A stretch of 18,826 nucleotides of DNA from CAIRTT01 sp046075665 (GTDB lineage Bacteria; Armatimonadota; Armatimonadia; Armatimonadales; Armatimonadaceae): assembly GCA_046075665.1 (NCBI GenBank), contig JBJTQN010000326.1, positions 1 through 18,826 on the forward strand, given 5' to 3'. Shown piece by piece: positions 1-6,949 of this stretch (position 1 is the first letter of the stretch; each line of letters starts with the position of its first letter). A program made the position numbers and the translations under genes. Below the pieces are notes generated by a model. The model saw only the letters and a list, made by a program, of their open reading frames with translations, did no database searches and had not been told where the DNA came from.

Positions 1-20
1 ATTAAACGATGGGTTATGCT

Positions 21-33
21 GCGCCTTAGGCGC
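21..33. promoter_or_regulatory. Short perfect inverted repeat in the rhodopsin leader
   Basis: The arms GCGCC and GGCGC surround a 3-nt TTA loop, 5 nt before the Shine-Dalgarno sequence GGAGG (39-43) that serves the rhodopsin ATG at 48. It could be a small leader hairpin, the stem of an upstream terminator without a U-tract, or an operator. The window starts too close to show a promoter. Confidence 0.3.
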
Positions 34-47
34 GATTTGGAGGATCA

Positions 48-794
48 ATGAACATTACGGTACAACAATACGAGCTGGTGTACAATTCGCTCTCCTTCGG
101 CATTGCCGCAATGGGAGCAGCGACGCTCTTTCTTTGGTTGAGCCGCAACATGGTAAACGCCGCATATCGGACAGCAGTTACGATATCTGGCATCGTTACT
201 GTGATTGCGTTCTATCACTATCTACGGATCTTTGAAAGTTGGCACGCCGCATACACGGTCGTCAACGACACGATTACAGCGACCGGCGTAAAGTTTAATG
301 ACGCATACCGGTACGTCGACTGGCTCCTGACCGTCCCGCTTCTGCTAATTGAGCTGATCTTGGTCATGAAGTTGTCAGCCGCCGAAACGAACTCGAAGGG
401 CTTAAAGCTTGGCAGTCTTGCAGCAATCATGATTCTTCTTGGGTATCCAGGAGAAGTCGCCTCTGACAATACTACTCGGTGGATCTTCTGGGGGCTTTCA
501 ATGCTTCCATTTTTGGTCATCGTCTCCGATCTCTTCGGGGGATTGAAGAAGGCCATTGACAATCAACCCGAGTCTGTTCGTGGGCTGATAAGCAATGCTA
601 GGTTCTTGACGGTTGCGTCTTGGTGCTTTTACCCCGTTGTCTTTGTCTTGCCGATGCTTGGTATGTCGGGTGGTGCAGCCACCGCGGCAGTGCAAGTTGG
701 CTATACCATCGCAGACGTCGTAGCTAAGGCGGTGTTTGGCATCTTCATATACGCCATTGCGGTTAAGAAGTCTGCCGCAGAGGCCGCGGAGTAA
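48..794 (+). CDS. Xanthorhodopsin-like proton-pumping rhodopsin
   Basis: A seven-helix microbial rhodopsin of 248 residues, the family's usual length, acting in the inner membrane as a light-driven outward proton pump with retinal. Helix C carries D91 (Schiff-base proton acceptor), T95 and E102 (cytoplasmic proton donor), which is the DTE pump signature. The retinal-binding lysine is K227 in helix G. H57 matches the histidine that pairs with the acceptor aspartate in proteorhodopsins. L99 occupies the spectral-tuning position, and Leu there predicts green absorption. G149 in the helix E motif WGLS sits where xanthorhodopsin and Gloeobacter rhodopsin have the glycine that opens a carotenoid-antenna site; this assignment is by motif alignment only. 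The N-terminus (QYELVYNSLSF) and the segment HYLRIFESW also look xanthorhodopsin-like. The start is supported by GGAGG four bases upstream. It is the first gene of a rhodopsin-crtY-blh cassette; the next gene begins about 30 bp after its stop. Confidence 0.96.
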   Translation: MNITVQQYELVYNSLSFGIAAMGAATLFLWLSRNMVNAAYRTAVTISGIVTVIAFYHYLRIFESWHAAYTVVNDTITATGVKFNDAYRYVDWLLTVPLLLIELILVMKLSAAETNSKGLKLGSLAAIMILLGYPGEVASDNTTRWIFWGLSMLPFLVIVSDLFGGLKKAIDNQPESVRGLISNARFLTVASWCFYPVVFVLPMLGMSGGAATAAVQVGYTIADVVAKAVFGIFIYAIAVKKSAAEAAE

Positions 795-824
795 CGTTGG
801 ACCGCTCCACCGATGGTCAGGACG

Positions 825-2000
825 ATGAATAAAGTTCGGCTTGTGATCATCGGTGGAGGCTGTGCTGGATTAAGCCTTGCCCGCAGACTGTCTAAGTTCA
901 GCGCAGCACCGCATACAATCGTCATCGAGCCTCGACCGGAGTACGTTGAAGACCGAACCTGGTGTTATTGGAACGGACAAGATTGCACGTGTGACCATCT
1001 CATTCAGAAACGTTGGCCGACGGTCTCTGTTTCTAGTGGACAACACACTGCGGTCATCGACCTCAACGAGCGGAACTATCAGTTGCTCCGCTCGTTAGAT
1101 TTCTATCAAGACAGTCACGCATTGATTGAATCCAGTGACAGAGTCAGCCTCAAGTGTGATGAATCTGTCGTTTCAGTCGTTCGACTGTCCAATGGAGGAT
1201 GGAGGACGCAAACCACACGCGGGTCATACGAGTCTGACTTCATAATCGATACGCGTCCCTACCGAGCGACAGATCAAAACCCACCTACCTTGTGGCAAAC
1301 TTTCCTTGGCTTTGAAGTCGAATGTGACGAATCCGTCTTCGAGTCGACAACAGCCAACCTCATGGACTTTGGTGCTGTAGATGGTACCGACATCCCCTTT
1401 GTATACATTTTGCCCATCGACGAACAACGTGCCTTGTTCGAGCTCACAATCCTTAGTCCACTGCGACAAGAGTCTTCCGGCATGGTCGCCCCATTGTTAG
1501 AGGCTATCCAAGATAAAATTGGCTCCATTCACTTTACGATCGTTCGCGAAGAGTTTGGTGCTATCCCGATGGGCTTGAGCAAAAGTCCAGCGCCAGCCGA
1601 CCCCACCTACTGTCATGTCGGGATGGCGAACGGCTCAGCGCGGCCGAGCTCGGGATACGCCTTTTGCCGGATCCAGCAATGGGCTGACTCTTGCTGCGAG
1701 TCCCTCATGAAAGGTGGCGGACCACTATCGCCGAAAGAGGACACGCGACTTGTTCAGTTTATGGACCGGGTCTTTCTTCAAGTCTTACGTCGTCATCCGG
1801 CTCTGGCGCCAGACCTATTTCTAAGGATGTTCAAATGGGTGCCCCCTGCTCGTTTATTACGGTTCCTGTGCGACAATCCATCTCTGATTGACGCACTTTC
1901 CATGGTGAGGAGCCTGCCCAAGCTTGTCTTCATCAGAGAGTATTTCAACATCGCAGTCGAACCTTTTGTACACTCTCGTACGATGACATGCTCTCGATAG
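825..2000 (+). CDS. crtY: Lycopene beta-cyclase
   Basis: FAD-dependent enzyme of the CrtY family that cyclises both ends of lycopene to give beta-carotene, the precursor of retinal. The N-terminal dinucleotide-binding motif is GGGCAG at about residues 10-15. It is followed by the family-typical DRTWCYW segment, a TLWQTFLGFEVE segment near the middle, the FVYILP motif, an IPMG motif and the C-terminal GSARPSSGYAF signature. About 391 residues, close to the usual CrtY length. I prefer the ATG at 825 because the FAD motif then sits at the expected distance; an in-frame ATG at 813 would add four residues. It lies between the rhodopsin and blh, overlapping blh by 13 bp, so the three are probably one transcript. 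Its presence beside blh implies the host or element makes lycopene from genes elsewhere. Confidence 0.93.
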   Translation: MNKVRLVIIGGGCAGLSLARRLSKFSAAPHTIVIEPRPEYVEDRTWCYWNGQDCTCDHLIQKRWPTVSVSSGQHTAVIDLNERNYQLLRSLDFYQDSHALIESSDRVSLKCDESVVSVVRLSNGGWRTQTTRGSYESDFIIDTRPYRATDQNPPTLWQTFLGFEVECDESVFESTTANLMDFGAVDGTDIPFVYILPIDEQRALFELTILSPLRQESSGMVAPLLEAIQDKIGSIHFTIVREEFGAIPMGLSKSPAPADPTYCHVGMANGSARPSSGYAFCRIQQWADSCCESLMKGGGPLSPKEDTRLVQFMDRVFLQVLRRHPALAPDLFLRMFKWVPPARLLRFLCDNPSLIDALSMVRSLPKLVFIREYFNIAVEPFVHSRTMTCSR

Positions 2001-2878
2001 CCTGGCAACGGCGAGCGTTCTTGGCTGTAGCGGCGATGTGCCTCGTGTGGGGATTGTTCATCCCTAGGCTAAGTTCAAGCGTCGAGACTGTCATTACTGG
2101 AGTGCTGATCCTGTTCCTTGGAGTCCCTCACGGTGCGTTGGATCTTCTCTACCTCCGAAAAGTACTTGGTATCAAATCGCCACTTACGCTTGGGCTTTCC
2201 ATGCTGGCCTATTGTTCCATCGCCGGACTGGTATTCGCCCTTTGGAAACTGAGTCCCCTTCTCTTCCTGCTGTTCTTTCTCTTGGCGGCTGCCTTGCACT
2301 TCAGTGGAGACCTCGAAAAAGCTCATTCAATTACGCGGGCGACGGTTGGGATTGGCGTGATCGTCTGGCCGAGCCTTTTTCACGGCGATGAGCTGACCAA
2401 CCTTTACTCGCTTCTCACTAACCAGACCACAGCAGAGTCGGTCGTGAGGATATCGTATGTCCTCGCATTGTTGTGCCTAGGACTCGTACTCGTGGGCCTC
2501 TTTCTCGAACTTCGCCGACAGCGCACCGCAGAAGCGGGCGAAATGTGCGCCGCCATGCTGCTTGCTTTGGTCGCACCGCCCTTGGTGGCGTTCGCCTGCT
2601 ACTTCTGCTTCATGCATAGTGCCCGACACATTGTGCGCACGAGTCAGCTGATCCCACTTGCGCGGAGGGCGTTTGTGCTGGAATGCGTCGCGCCCATGGT
2701 CGCGGTGCTTATCATCGCCATCATGGGGTGGAAAATACAGAGTCACCTTTCTCTAGATGCACGGGTCATCCAGACTCTGTTCGTCCTGCTTGCCGCCCTT
2801 ACCGCCCCACACATGGTGATTGTCGAGCCAATCCGCTTCCATGGATGGAAAACGGCCGGGGAGAAAAGCAGCACATGA
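1988..2878 (+). CDS. blh: Brp/Blh-family beta-carotene 15,15'-dioxygenase
   Basis: Integral membrane iron enzyme that cleaves beta-carotene centrally into two retinal molecules, the chromophore of the adjacent rhodopsin. 296 residues with several hydrophobic helices. The conserved histidine clusters are visible: H48 in GVPHGALD, H104 in ALHFSGD, H210 and H214 in FMHSARH, and H275 in TAPHMVIVE. These match the metal-binding histidines of the Brp/Blh family. The start overlaps the crtY stop by 13 bp, indicating translational coupling. Downstream the sequence loses coding character at once, so this is the last intact gene of the cassette. Confidence 0.93.
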   Translation: MLSIAWQRRAFLAVAAMCLVWGLFIPRLSSSVETVITGVLILFLGVPHGALDLLYLRKVLGIKSPLTLGLSMLAYCSIAGLVFALWKLSPLLFLLFFLLAAALHFSGDLEKAHSITRATVGIGVIVWPSLFHGDELTNLYSLLTNQTTAESVVRISYVLALLCLGLVLVGLFLELRRQRTAEAGEMCAAMLLALVAPPLVAFACYFCFMHSARHIVRTSQLIPLARRAFVLECVAPMVAVLIIAIMGWKIQSHLSLDARVIQTLFVLLAALTAPHMVIVEPIRFHGWKTAGEKSST

Positions 2879-3543
2879 GTACCTGCACAAGGTTCAGTAT
2901 GCCAATCACACCTACTCGTTGGTTCCGGTGGGGCTTGCTCGTTACTTCAAAGGCCATCAACTGACTTTCACGACCTAACCGCTGATGCTTCTCCAAAAGC
3001 TTGTACGGAAGGCATGACCAGCCTGAGGTTATGGCAGCTTCAAGAGAGACCACGCGCAGGACAATGCGATACACATGGCTGCGCTTTTCGCCAACTACGG
3101 TCGTAGAATCCGTATCTGGATGAACATCACCTTGCGCGCATGGTCGGCCACCTCGACAAGGTTGGTCAAATTCCGAAGTTGATGGACTAGCTGGGTCCCA
3201 CTGCCCATTATGGCAAGCCTAGTTGAACCAACCCACGCGATAGCAGAATTCGCGCTCATCGACCGCTGAGACCGACGTACAGCAAGAGCGGTTTCACTTG
3301 CAAGTCAACTATCTGTCCACACTTGGCAATGCTGCATTCCATACCCCTTGTGTCGACGGACGTTAGAGCGTATCGAGCGGAGAAACGTCAAATGCAGTGC
3401 AGAAAAGCGCATCATTCTGACCGAGAAACGACCGTAACTTGTACCAGAGATCGGCACGAGGTCTACTAAATGTGCAATGAATAAGGACGGCCTCTACTCC
3501 CAGATGCGCCGAAACAACCAACTCATATCCGAACCAAAATCCA
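2879..3543. other. Decayed spacer with broken coding fragments
   Basis: About 660 bp with no intact gene. Three short stretches look like eroded coding sequence. One is a frame ending at 2978, whose last residues include LVPVGLARYFKGHQLTF. A second, read from about 3027, contains HMAALFANYGRR. The third, in another frame, ends at 3190 with ARMVGHLDKVGQIPKLMD. The second and third could belong to one gene with a frameshift between about 3114 and 3125. I do not recognise a family. The stretch is poor in GGATG/CATCC words (one seen), like the cassette to its left and unlike the DNA to its right. It could be remnants of an integrase or cargo genes, but nothing diagnostic for an integrase is visible. 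Confidence 0.35.
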
Positions 3544-3585
3544 TTTTTGTTCAGCGGGTCACAGGTTCGAGTCCTTTACGACCCA
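3544..3585 (+). pseudogene. 3'-half tRNA-Lys remnant (probable attachment-site scar)
   Basis: The segment reads like the 3' half of a tRNA-Lys. It has a 7-nt loop with TTT at the anticodon positions (3546-3548), a GGGTC variable region (3556-3560), a T-arm ACAGG-TTCGAGT-CCTTT with one mismatched pair, and the acceptor 3' strand ACGACCC plus discriminator A (3578-3585). This closely resembles the known 3' end of bacterial tRNA-Lys. The matching 5' half (GGGTCGT followed by a D-arm) is absent upstream, and the bases 5' of the loop do not pair. A strong terminator follows directly, as after a native tRNA gene. The likely explanation is the displaced 3' end left when an element integrated into tRNA-Lys; a simple decayed tRNA is the alternative. 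Confidence 0.65.
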
Positions 3586-3605
3586 TCCACATTTTTAGGA
3601 TGTAG

Positions 3606-3632
3606 AAGCCCCTCTTCGGAGGTGCTTTTTTT
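3606..3632 (+). terminator. Intrinsic terminator behind the tRNA-Lys remnant
   Basis: A nine-pair stem with one mismatch (AAGCCCCTC / GAGGTGCTT) closed by a stable TTCG tetraloop runs into seven T residues. Its position just after the tRNA 3' end suggests it was the original tRNA terminator. It also insulates the glycosidase gene from upstream transcription. Confidence 0.85.
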
Positions 3633-3648
3633 AGTGTCTGGATGACGG

Positions 3649-3676
3649 CTTACCACAATACTTACCACAACTGTGG
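3649..3676. repeat. Tandem CTTACCACAA repeat with overlapping palindrome
   Basis: CTTACCACAA occurs at 3649-3658 and 3661-3670, a 12-bp period. The second copy runs into the palindrome CCACA-AC-TGTGG (3665-3676). It lies between the tRNA-scar terminator and the -10 box of the next gene. Either regulator sites for that gene or recombinase arm-type sites of a lost element are possible. Confidence 0.4.
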
Positions 3677-3710
3677 CACTTCAGGATTTTCCGAATCAGC
3701 GGGTCAGGGG

Positions 3711-3716
3711 TAGAGT
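3711..3716 (+). promoter_or_regulatory. -10 box of a probable leaderless promoter
   Basis: TAGAGT ends six bases before the ATG at 3723, and no Shine-Dalgarno sequence precedes that ATG. The same box and spacing occur before the prepilin gene (TAGAGT at 9071, ATG at 9083). No convincing -35 box is visible here. Confidence 0.5.
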
Positions 3717-3722
3717 GGCACT

Positions 3723-4874
3723 ATGGAAGCCTTTACAAACCGAGCTGACACACACCGTGTTATGTTGAACAATCCGTCGCTCCGACGTGAAACGCCTATC
3801 CGTGAACGTACCGCGAACCGCACCTTCCCTTCCATCTTTCAAGCCTGGAACGCGGCGGAAATCCCGGGAGAGGAAAAGTGGACAAGCGTCGCCCGACATG
3901 ACATCGTCTTTCATGCCCCAGACTTCTTCGGGCTCCGCTGGAATCACGCATTTCCTGGTCTCGCGACATCGTTTACACAAGAGAGCATCGCAGCCGCAAA
4001 ATCCACTCGTAAGCGGCTCCTCGAGCGTAACCCGAATGTCGTGCTGCTCGCCGAGCTCCGCTACAGGGATGCACACCGCTCTCACCTCCCGGATGGCCAC
4101 CATTGGTGGTTGACAAGGAATGGCAAACCGGTCGTTGGGTGGGAGGAAGGCGGCTACTTTCTCATCGATTACACGCAAGCTGTGCTTCGTGACCATATAG
4201 CCAAACAGGCGAAAGCCCTCATCAACACTGGTGTCATGGATGGCATCATGCTGGACTGGTGGGATGACGACGACGACCGCATCGCGCTCCTCAACAGTAT
4301 CCGTCAGTACATTGGTGATGCTGCACTCATTCTTGTCAATGCCAATGACCGAAAAGTCCCCCGCTCCGCGAAGCTCATCAATGGACTGTTTATGGAGTGC
4401 TACAAGTCGGCAGGTCCGGATGACTGGAAACGCATCACCGAAACACTCAGCTGGGCGGAAGCGAGTGTGCGCCAGCCACGCATTAACTGTCTTGAGACCT
4501 GGCACCAAAAATCCCGGGCGGATGTTGCACTGATGCGTGCAACGACGACGCTTGCACTGACGATGTCGGATGGCTATTGCCTGTTCTCAGATCCAAACCC
4601 ACTCCCGACGCCGGATCATCTCCATGACTGGTATCCGTTTTGGGATTGTGACCTAGGCAAACCCTTGGAAAAGGGGCGCCGTTCACCGGATGGCAGCTTT
4701 CAAAGACGCTTTACAAATGGCATCGCGGTACACAATCCCCCTGGAAATAGAGCCATCGTGATGTCGTTCTCAACACCCCATCAGGCGGCATCCACAGGTG
4801 TGATTGCCAAGCGATTTACACTTGATGCTGGCGATGGCGACATCTTTATCCCATCTAAGCACGAGAGACCTTAG
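3723..4874 (+). CDS. Putative glycoside hydrolase, GHL15-like
   Basis: 383 residues resembling the hypothetical glycosyl hydrolase family GHL15, a predicted TIM-barrel family. The most telling segment is DGIMLDWWDDDDD (173-185), preceded by YFLIDYTQ and a helix ending in AKALINTGVM, which looks like the barrel strand carrying a candidate catalytic Asp. ECYKSAG and SDPNPLP later also fit a sugar-binding barrel. No signal peptide is visible at the chosen start; an in-frame ATG at codon 14 is an alternative. The start at 3723 is favoured by the TAGAGT box six bases upstream. Substrate is unknown. It is a stand-alone gene, its stop interleaved with that of the convergent RraB-like gene (shared TTAG, 4871-4874). 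It is the first intact gene on the GGATG-rich side of the tRNA scar. Confidence 0.72.
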   Translation: MEAFTNRADTHRVMLNNPSLRRETPIRERTANRTFPSIFQAWNAAEIPGEEKWTSVARHDIVFHAPDFFGLRWNHAFPGLATSFTQESIAAAKSTRKRLLERNPNVVLLAELRYRDAHRSHLPDGHHWWLTRNGKPVVGWEEGGYFLIDYTQAVLRDHIAKQAKALINTGVMDGIMLDWWDDDDDRIALLNSIRQYIGDAALILVNANDRKVPRSAKLINGLFMECYKSAGPDDWKRITETLSWAEASVRQPRINCLETWHQKSRADVALMRATTTLALTMSDGYCLFSDPNPLPTPDHLHDWYPFWDCDLGKPLEKGRRSPDGSFQRRFTNGIAVHNPPGNRAIVMSFSTPHQAASTGVIAKRFTLDAGDGDIFIPSKHERP

Positions 4875-5233
4875 AGAGCGTTCTGTTCCTCAGGAAACAC
4901 TTCCACTTCCCAGCCATCGTAGAAACCATTCGTTTCCGCCATGATCGCACTGAACTCCGTTCGCAGCTCACTGATGATGTAGCAGTCAACGACCATTACT
5001 TTGGTTGCGGATACCAGCCACTCTGACTTCTTGAACAACCTCACGACGATGTTTGGCTTCATTTCGGTGACTTCACACGCGTAGTCATCATGGGTCAGCC
5101 TCGCGGCAACGCTTTCCGCTGATGATTCATTATCAAAGACGAAATGAAAGCGTACTTCGCGTGGGCGCCCAAGGTCGATTCCTAGCTCAATCAGCTCATC
5201 AATAAGGGCATTATCTGCCTCGCGGTCATCCAT
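4871..5233 (-). CDS. RraB-like (ribonuclease E inhibitor domain) protein
   Basis: 120 residues from the preferred start. The N-terminal half has the RraB-domain pattern: an acidic helix with DNALIDELIELGIDL, then REVRFHFVFDNESSAESVAARL and a YACEV strand. The C-terminal half ends with NGFYDGWEVEV, the domain's usual closing motif. RraB binds RNase E and alters RNA decay in Gammaproteobacteria; outside that group the domain is widespread with unproven role, so regulation of RNA turnover here is only inferred. I chose the ATG at 5233 because GGAGG lies eight bases upstream within the longer frame; an upstream ATG at 5260 would add nine residues. Convergent with the glycosidase gene, with a 4-bp overlap of stop codons. 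Confidence 0.72.
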   Translation of the reverse strand: MDDREADNALIDELIELGIDLGRPREVRFHFVFDNESSAESVAARLTHDDYACEVTEMKPNIVVRLFKKSEWLVSATKVMVVDCYIISELRTEFSAIMAETNGFYDGWEVEVFPEEQNAL

Positions 5234-5373
5234 ACCATCCGCCTCCCACAGCATGCTCATCCAATCGCGGAGTCACATCCAAACAATAACCGCCCTATCG
5301 CCTCATCGCTATACTTTTGTACGTCCAGAAGTAATGGGTTTACACACATGGCATAGACGCGTACATTACAGGC

Positions 5374-5673
5374 ATGCAAACTCAACTGGAAATGACGCGT
5401 AGTGCCGTAACGGCTCTGGAACAAGCCGACCGCAATCTCAACACAACGTATAAACAGCTGCTCGGCAAGCTTGACAAGCAAAGCAAGGCGAAGTTGCTGA
5501 CGGCACAGCGAGCGTGGCTGGCGTACCGGGATGCCGATGCACTGTTGACTGGCGATATTGATGCTCGCGGCGGGTCGATGCAAGGGATGCTGGTCGCGCT
5601 TCGTAAGCGTGAGCTGACGATTTCCCGCACCGCTGACTTCAAGCGGATGATAGAGCACATCGCGGGGAGATAA
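5374..5673 (+). CDS. LprI-domain (DUF1311) small protein
   Basis: 99 residues spanning essentially only the LprI N-terminal domain: TQLEMTRSA, then ADRNLNTTYKQLLGKLD, AKLLTAQRAWLAYRDAD and a GGS segment. The domain is found in secreted lysozyme-inhibitor-like proteins. Here no signal peptide is encoded: the frame is open only 13 codons upstream of the ATG and holds no hydrophobic stretch. The cysteine often found near the start (in a NECA-like motif) is replaced by Ser. A cytoplasmic or degenerate form is therefore possible. The start lacks a good Shine-Dalgarno sequence; TACATT lies seven bases upstream and could be a leaderless -10 box. The methyltransferase gene begins 2 bp after its stop, so the two are probably co-transcribed. 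Confidence 0.65.
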   Translation: MQTQLEMTRSAVTALEQADRNLNTTYKQLLGKLDKQSKAKLLTAQRAWLAYRDADALLTGDIDARGGSMQGMLVALRKRELTISRTADFKRMIEHIAGR

Positions 5674-5675
5674 CG

Positions 5676-6407
5676 ATGCCAGAAGGCCCCGCGCTCTACA
5701 AAACCTGCGATTACAACGCTCCGCTGTCAAGCGATGCCATCGACTGGATTATCACTGCATTACGACAAAGCGAGTCCGCAAACATCGTAGACCTCGGCTG
5801 TGGCTGGGGGCAGCTCCTTGGGGACCTTGTGGTCGCCTTCCCCACAATCACAGCAACGGGTTTCGACACAGACCCGGATCTGATTACGCAGGCTCAATCA
5901 ATTGTATGCAGTCGTGGCATCGAACGTCGGGCTACTTTTCGCGTTGCAGACTGTACAACCGTGACATGCACAGCCGATGTTGTCATCTGTATGGGTTCAA
6001 CCCATGCCTGGGAATCGCTTGATTCAGCCCTCGCCGCGTTTCACACGCTACTCCAACAAAATGGAAAGGTCATTGTGGGGGTGCCGTTCTGGGAAAATCC
6101 ACCATCCGATGCCGCATGCGCAGCCCTAGGAATGTCGCCCGCAGACTTGCCAACGTACGAAAGCCTTCTTTCATCTATTACTGTGGCAGGCTTTGAAGTT
6201 CAAGGGTTTCGGGCATCCACACTTGCGGAATGGGATGCCTTTGAAACCGCATGGTGCGCATCTAGAATTGTTTGGCTGCGGGATAACCCAACCCACCCCG
6301 ACCACACTCGGTTTTCAGACCAGCTGATAAAGCACAGGACGATGTGGCTGGATGGCTACCGCAAACAGCTTGGCTTCACGGTTATAATTGCCAGCAAGCA
6401 CGCTTGA
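5676..6407 (+). CDS. Class I SAM-dependent methyltransferase
   Basis: 243 residues. Motif I IVDLGCGWGQLL (about 37-48) forms the SAM-binding loop. FDTDPDLI provides the acidic residue that binds the ribose, and FRVADCTT and DVVICMGSTHAW are the following motifs. The closing segment contains VIVGVPFWENPP. The closest general type is Methyltransf_11/25 small-molecule methyltransferases; the substrate cannot be told. GGGGAG seven bases before the ATG supports the start. It follows the LprI-domain gene by 2 bp and is convergent with the DinB-like gene, with one base between the stop codons. Confidence 0.8.
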   Translation: MPEGPALYKTCDYNAPLSSDAIDWIITALRQSESANIVDLGCGWGQLLGDLVVAFPTITATGFDTDPDLITQAQSIVCSRGIERRATFRVADCTTVTCTADVVICMGSTHAWESLDSALAAFHTLLQQNGKVIVGVPFWENPPSDAACAALGMSPADLPTYESLLSSITVAGFEVQGFRASTLAEWDAFETAWCASRIVWLRDNPTHPDHTRFSDQLIKHRTMWLDGYRKQLGFTVIIASKHA

Positions 6408-6408
6408 C

Positions 6409-6888
6409 CTAGCGGACGCTAATCCAATCGAGGTCGATGCCTTCGGCGTACAGCCGTTCCTGTAGTTGCCCGACGTGGATGCCAAGGTGGCGGAGGTTCA
6501 GGAGGACATGATCCAGTTTTGGGATGTTGTACCAGTGAAATCCGGATGTCTGCGCATCGAGATCGATGGCTGTGAGCCGTTCGGTCACTGACTCTGAAAT
6601 TTCCTTGATGTAGTTGGTCAAATCAGCCTTTGAAAATGCATCCACTGGCGTGTTATCTTTCCCCCACAGGGATGCAGCTTCATCGATGTGCTTTTCCCAC
6701 GCCACAAAGTCGTGCTCGGTTGGCATCAGGTAGAGATGTGTATAAAACGCGGCGTGGTATGCGATACGCCAAAATGGACGCTCAGGACCGCCACTTACCC
6801 AGATTGCATCCGGGCAGCGTTCCACACATTGAAGCAGCATCGCGAGGGTCGCGCGGTACTGGCCGGCGAGAGCAGATTTGAATTCCAT
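6409..6888 (-). CDS. DinB-family (putative metal-dependent) protein
   Basis: 159 residues with the four-helix DinB/YfiT arrangement. The putative metal-binding histidines are visible: H45 in WRIAYHAAFYTH, and H134 and H138 in NLRHLGIHVGQL near the C-terminus. Proteins of this fold include thiol S-transferases (bacillithiol or mycothiol dependent) and many of unknown role, so a transferase function is possible but unproven. It is divergently arranged from the DUF899 gene, with about 60 bp between starts. TAACAC lies five bases upstream of the ATG and may act as a leaderless -10 box. Confidence 0.78.
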   Translation of the reverse strand: MEFKSALAGQYRATLAMLLQCVERCPDAIWVSGGPERPFWRIAYHAAFYTHLYLMPTEHDFVAWEKHIDEAASLWGKDNTPVDAFSKADLTNYIKEISESVTERLTAIDLDAQTSGFHWYNIPKLDHVLLNLRHLGIHVGQLQERLYAEGIDLDWISVR

Positions 6889-6949
6889 GTAGCGTGTTAC
6901 CCGAAAAATCCATCATGTGGTTCCGTGTTTTGGTTGATGTACGATGTCA

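Noticed and set aside
2683..2964. Open frame overlapping the end of blh
   Set aside because: Mostly an out-of-frame reading of blh and the decayed spacer; composition is not protein-like.
3513..3585. A complete tRNA-Lys gene
   Set aside because: The T-arm, variable region and acceptor 3' strand are present, but the 5' acceptor strand, D-arm and anticodon 5' stem are missing, so only a 3' remnant is claimed.
3696..4508. Long open frame on the - strand (270 codons)
   Set aside because: It lies wholly opposite the GHL15-like gene, has no recognisable domain or start signal, and the + strand frame matches a family.
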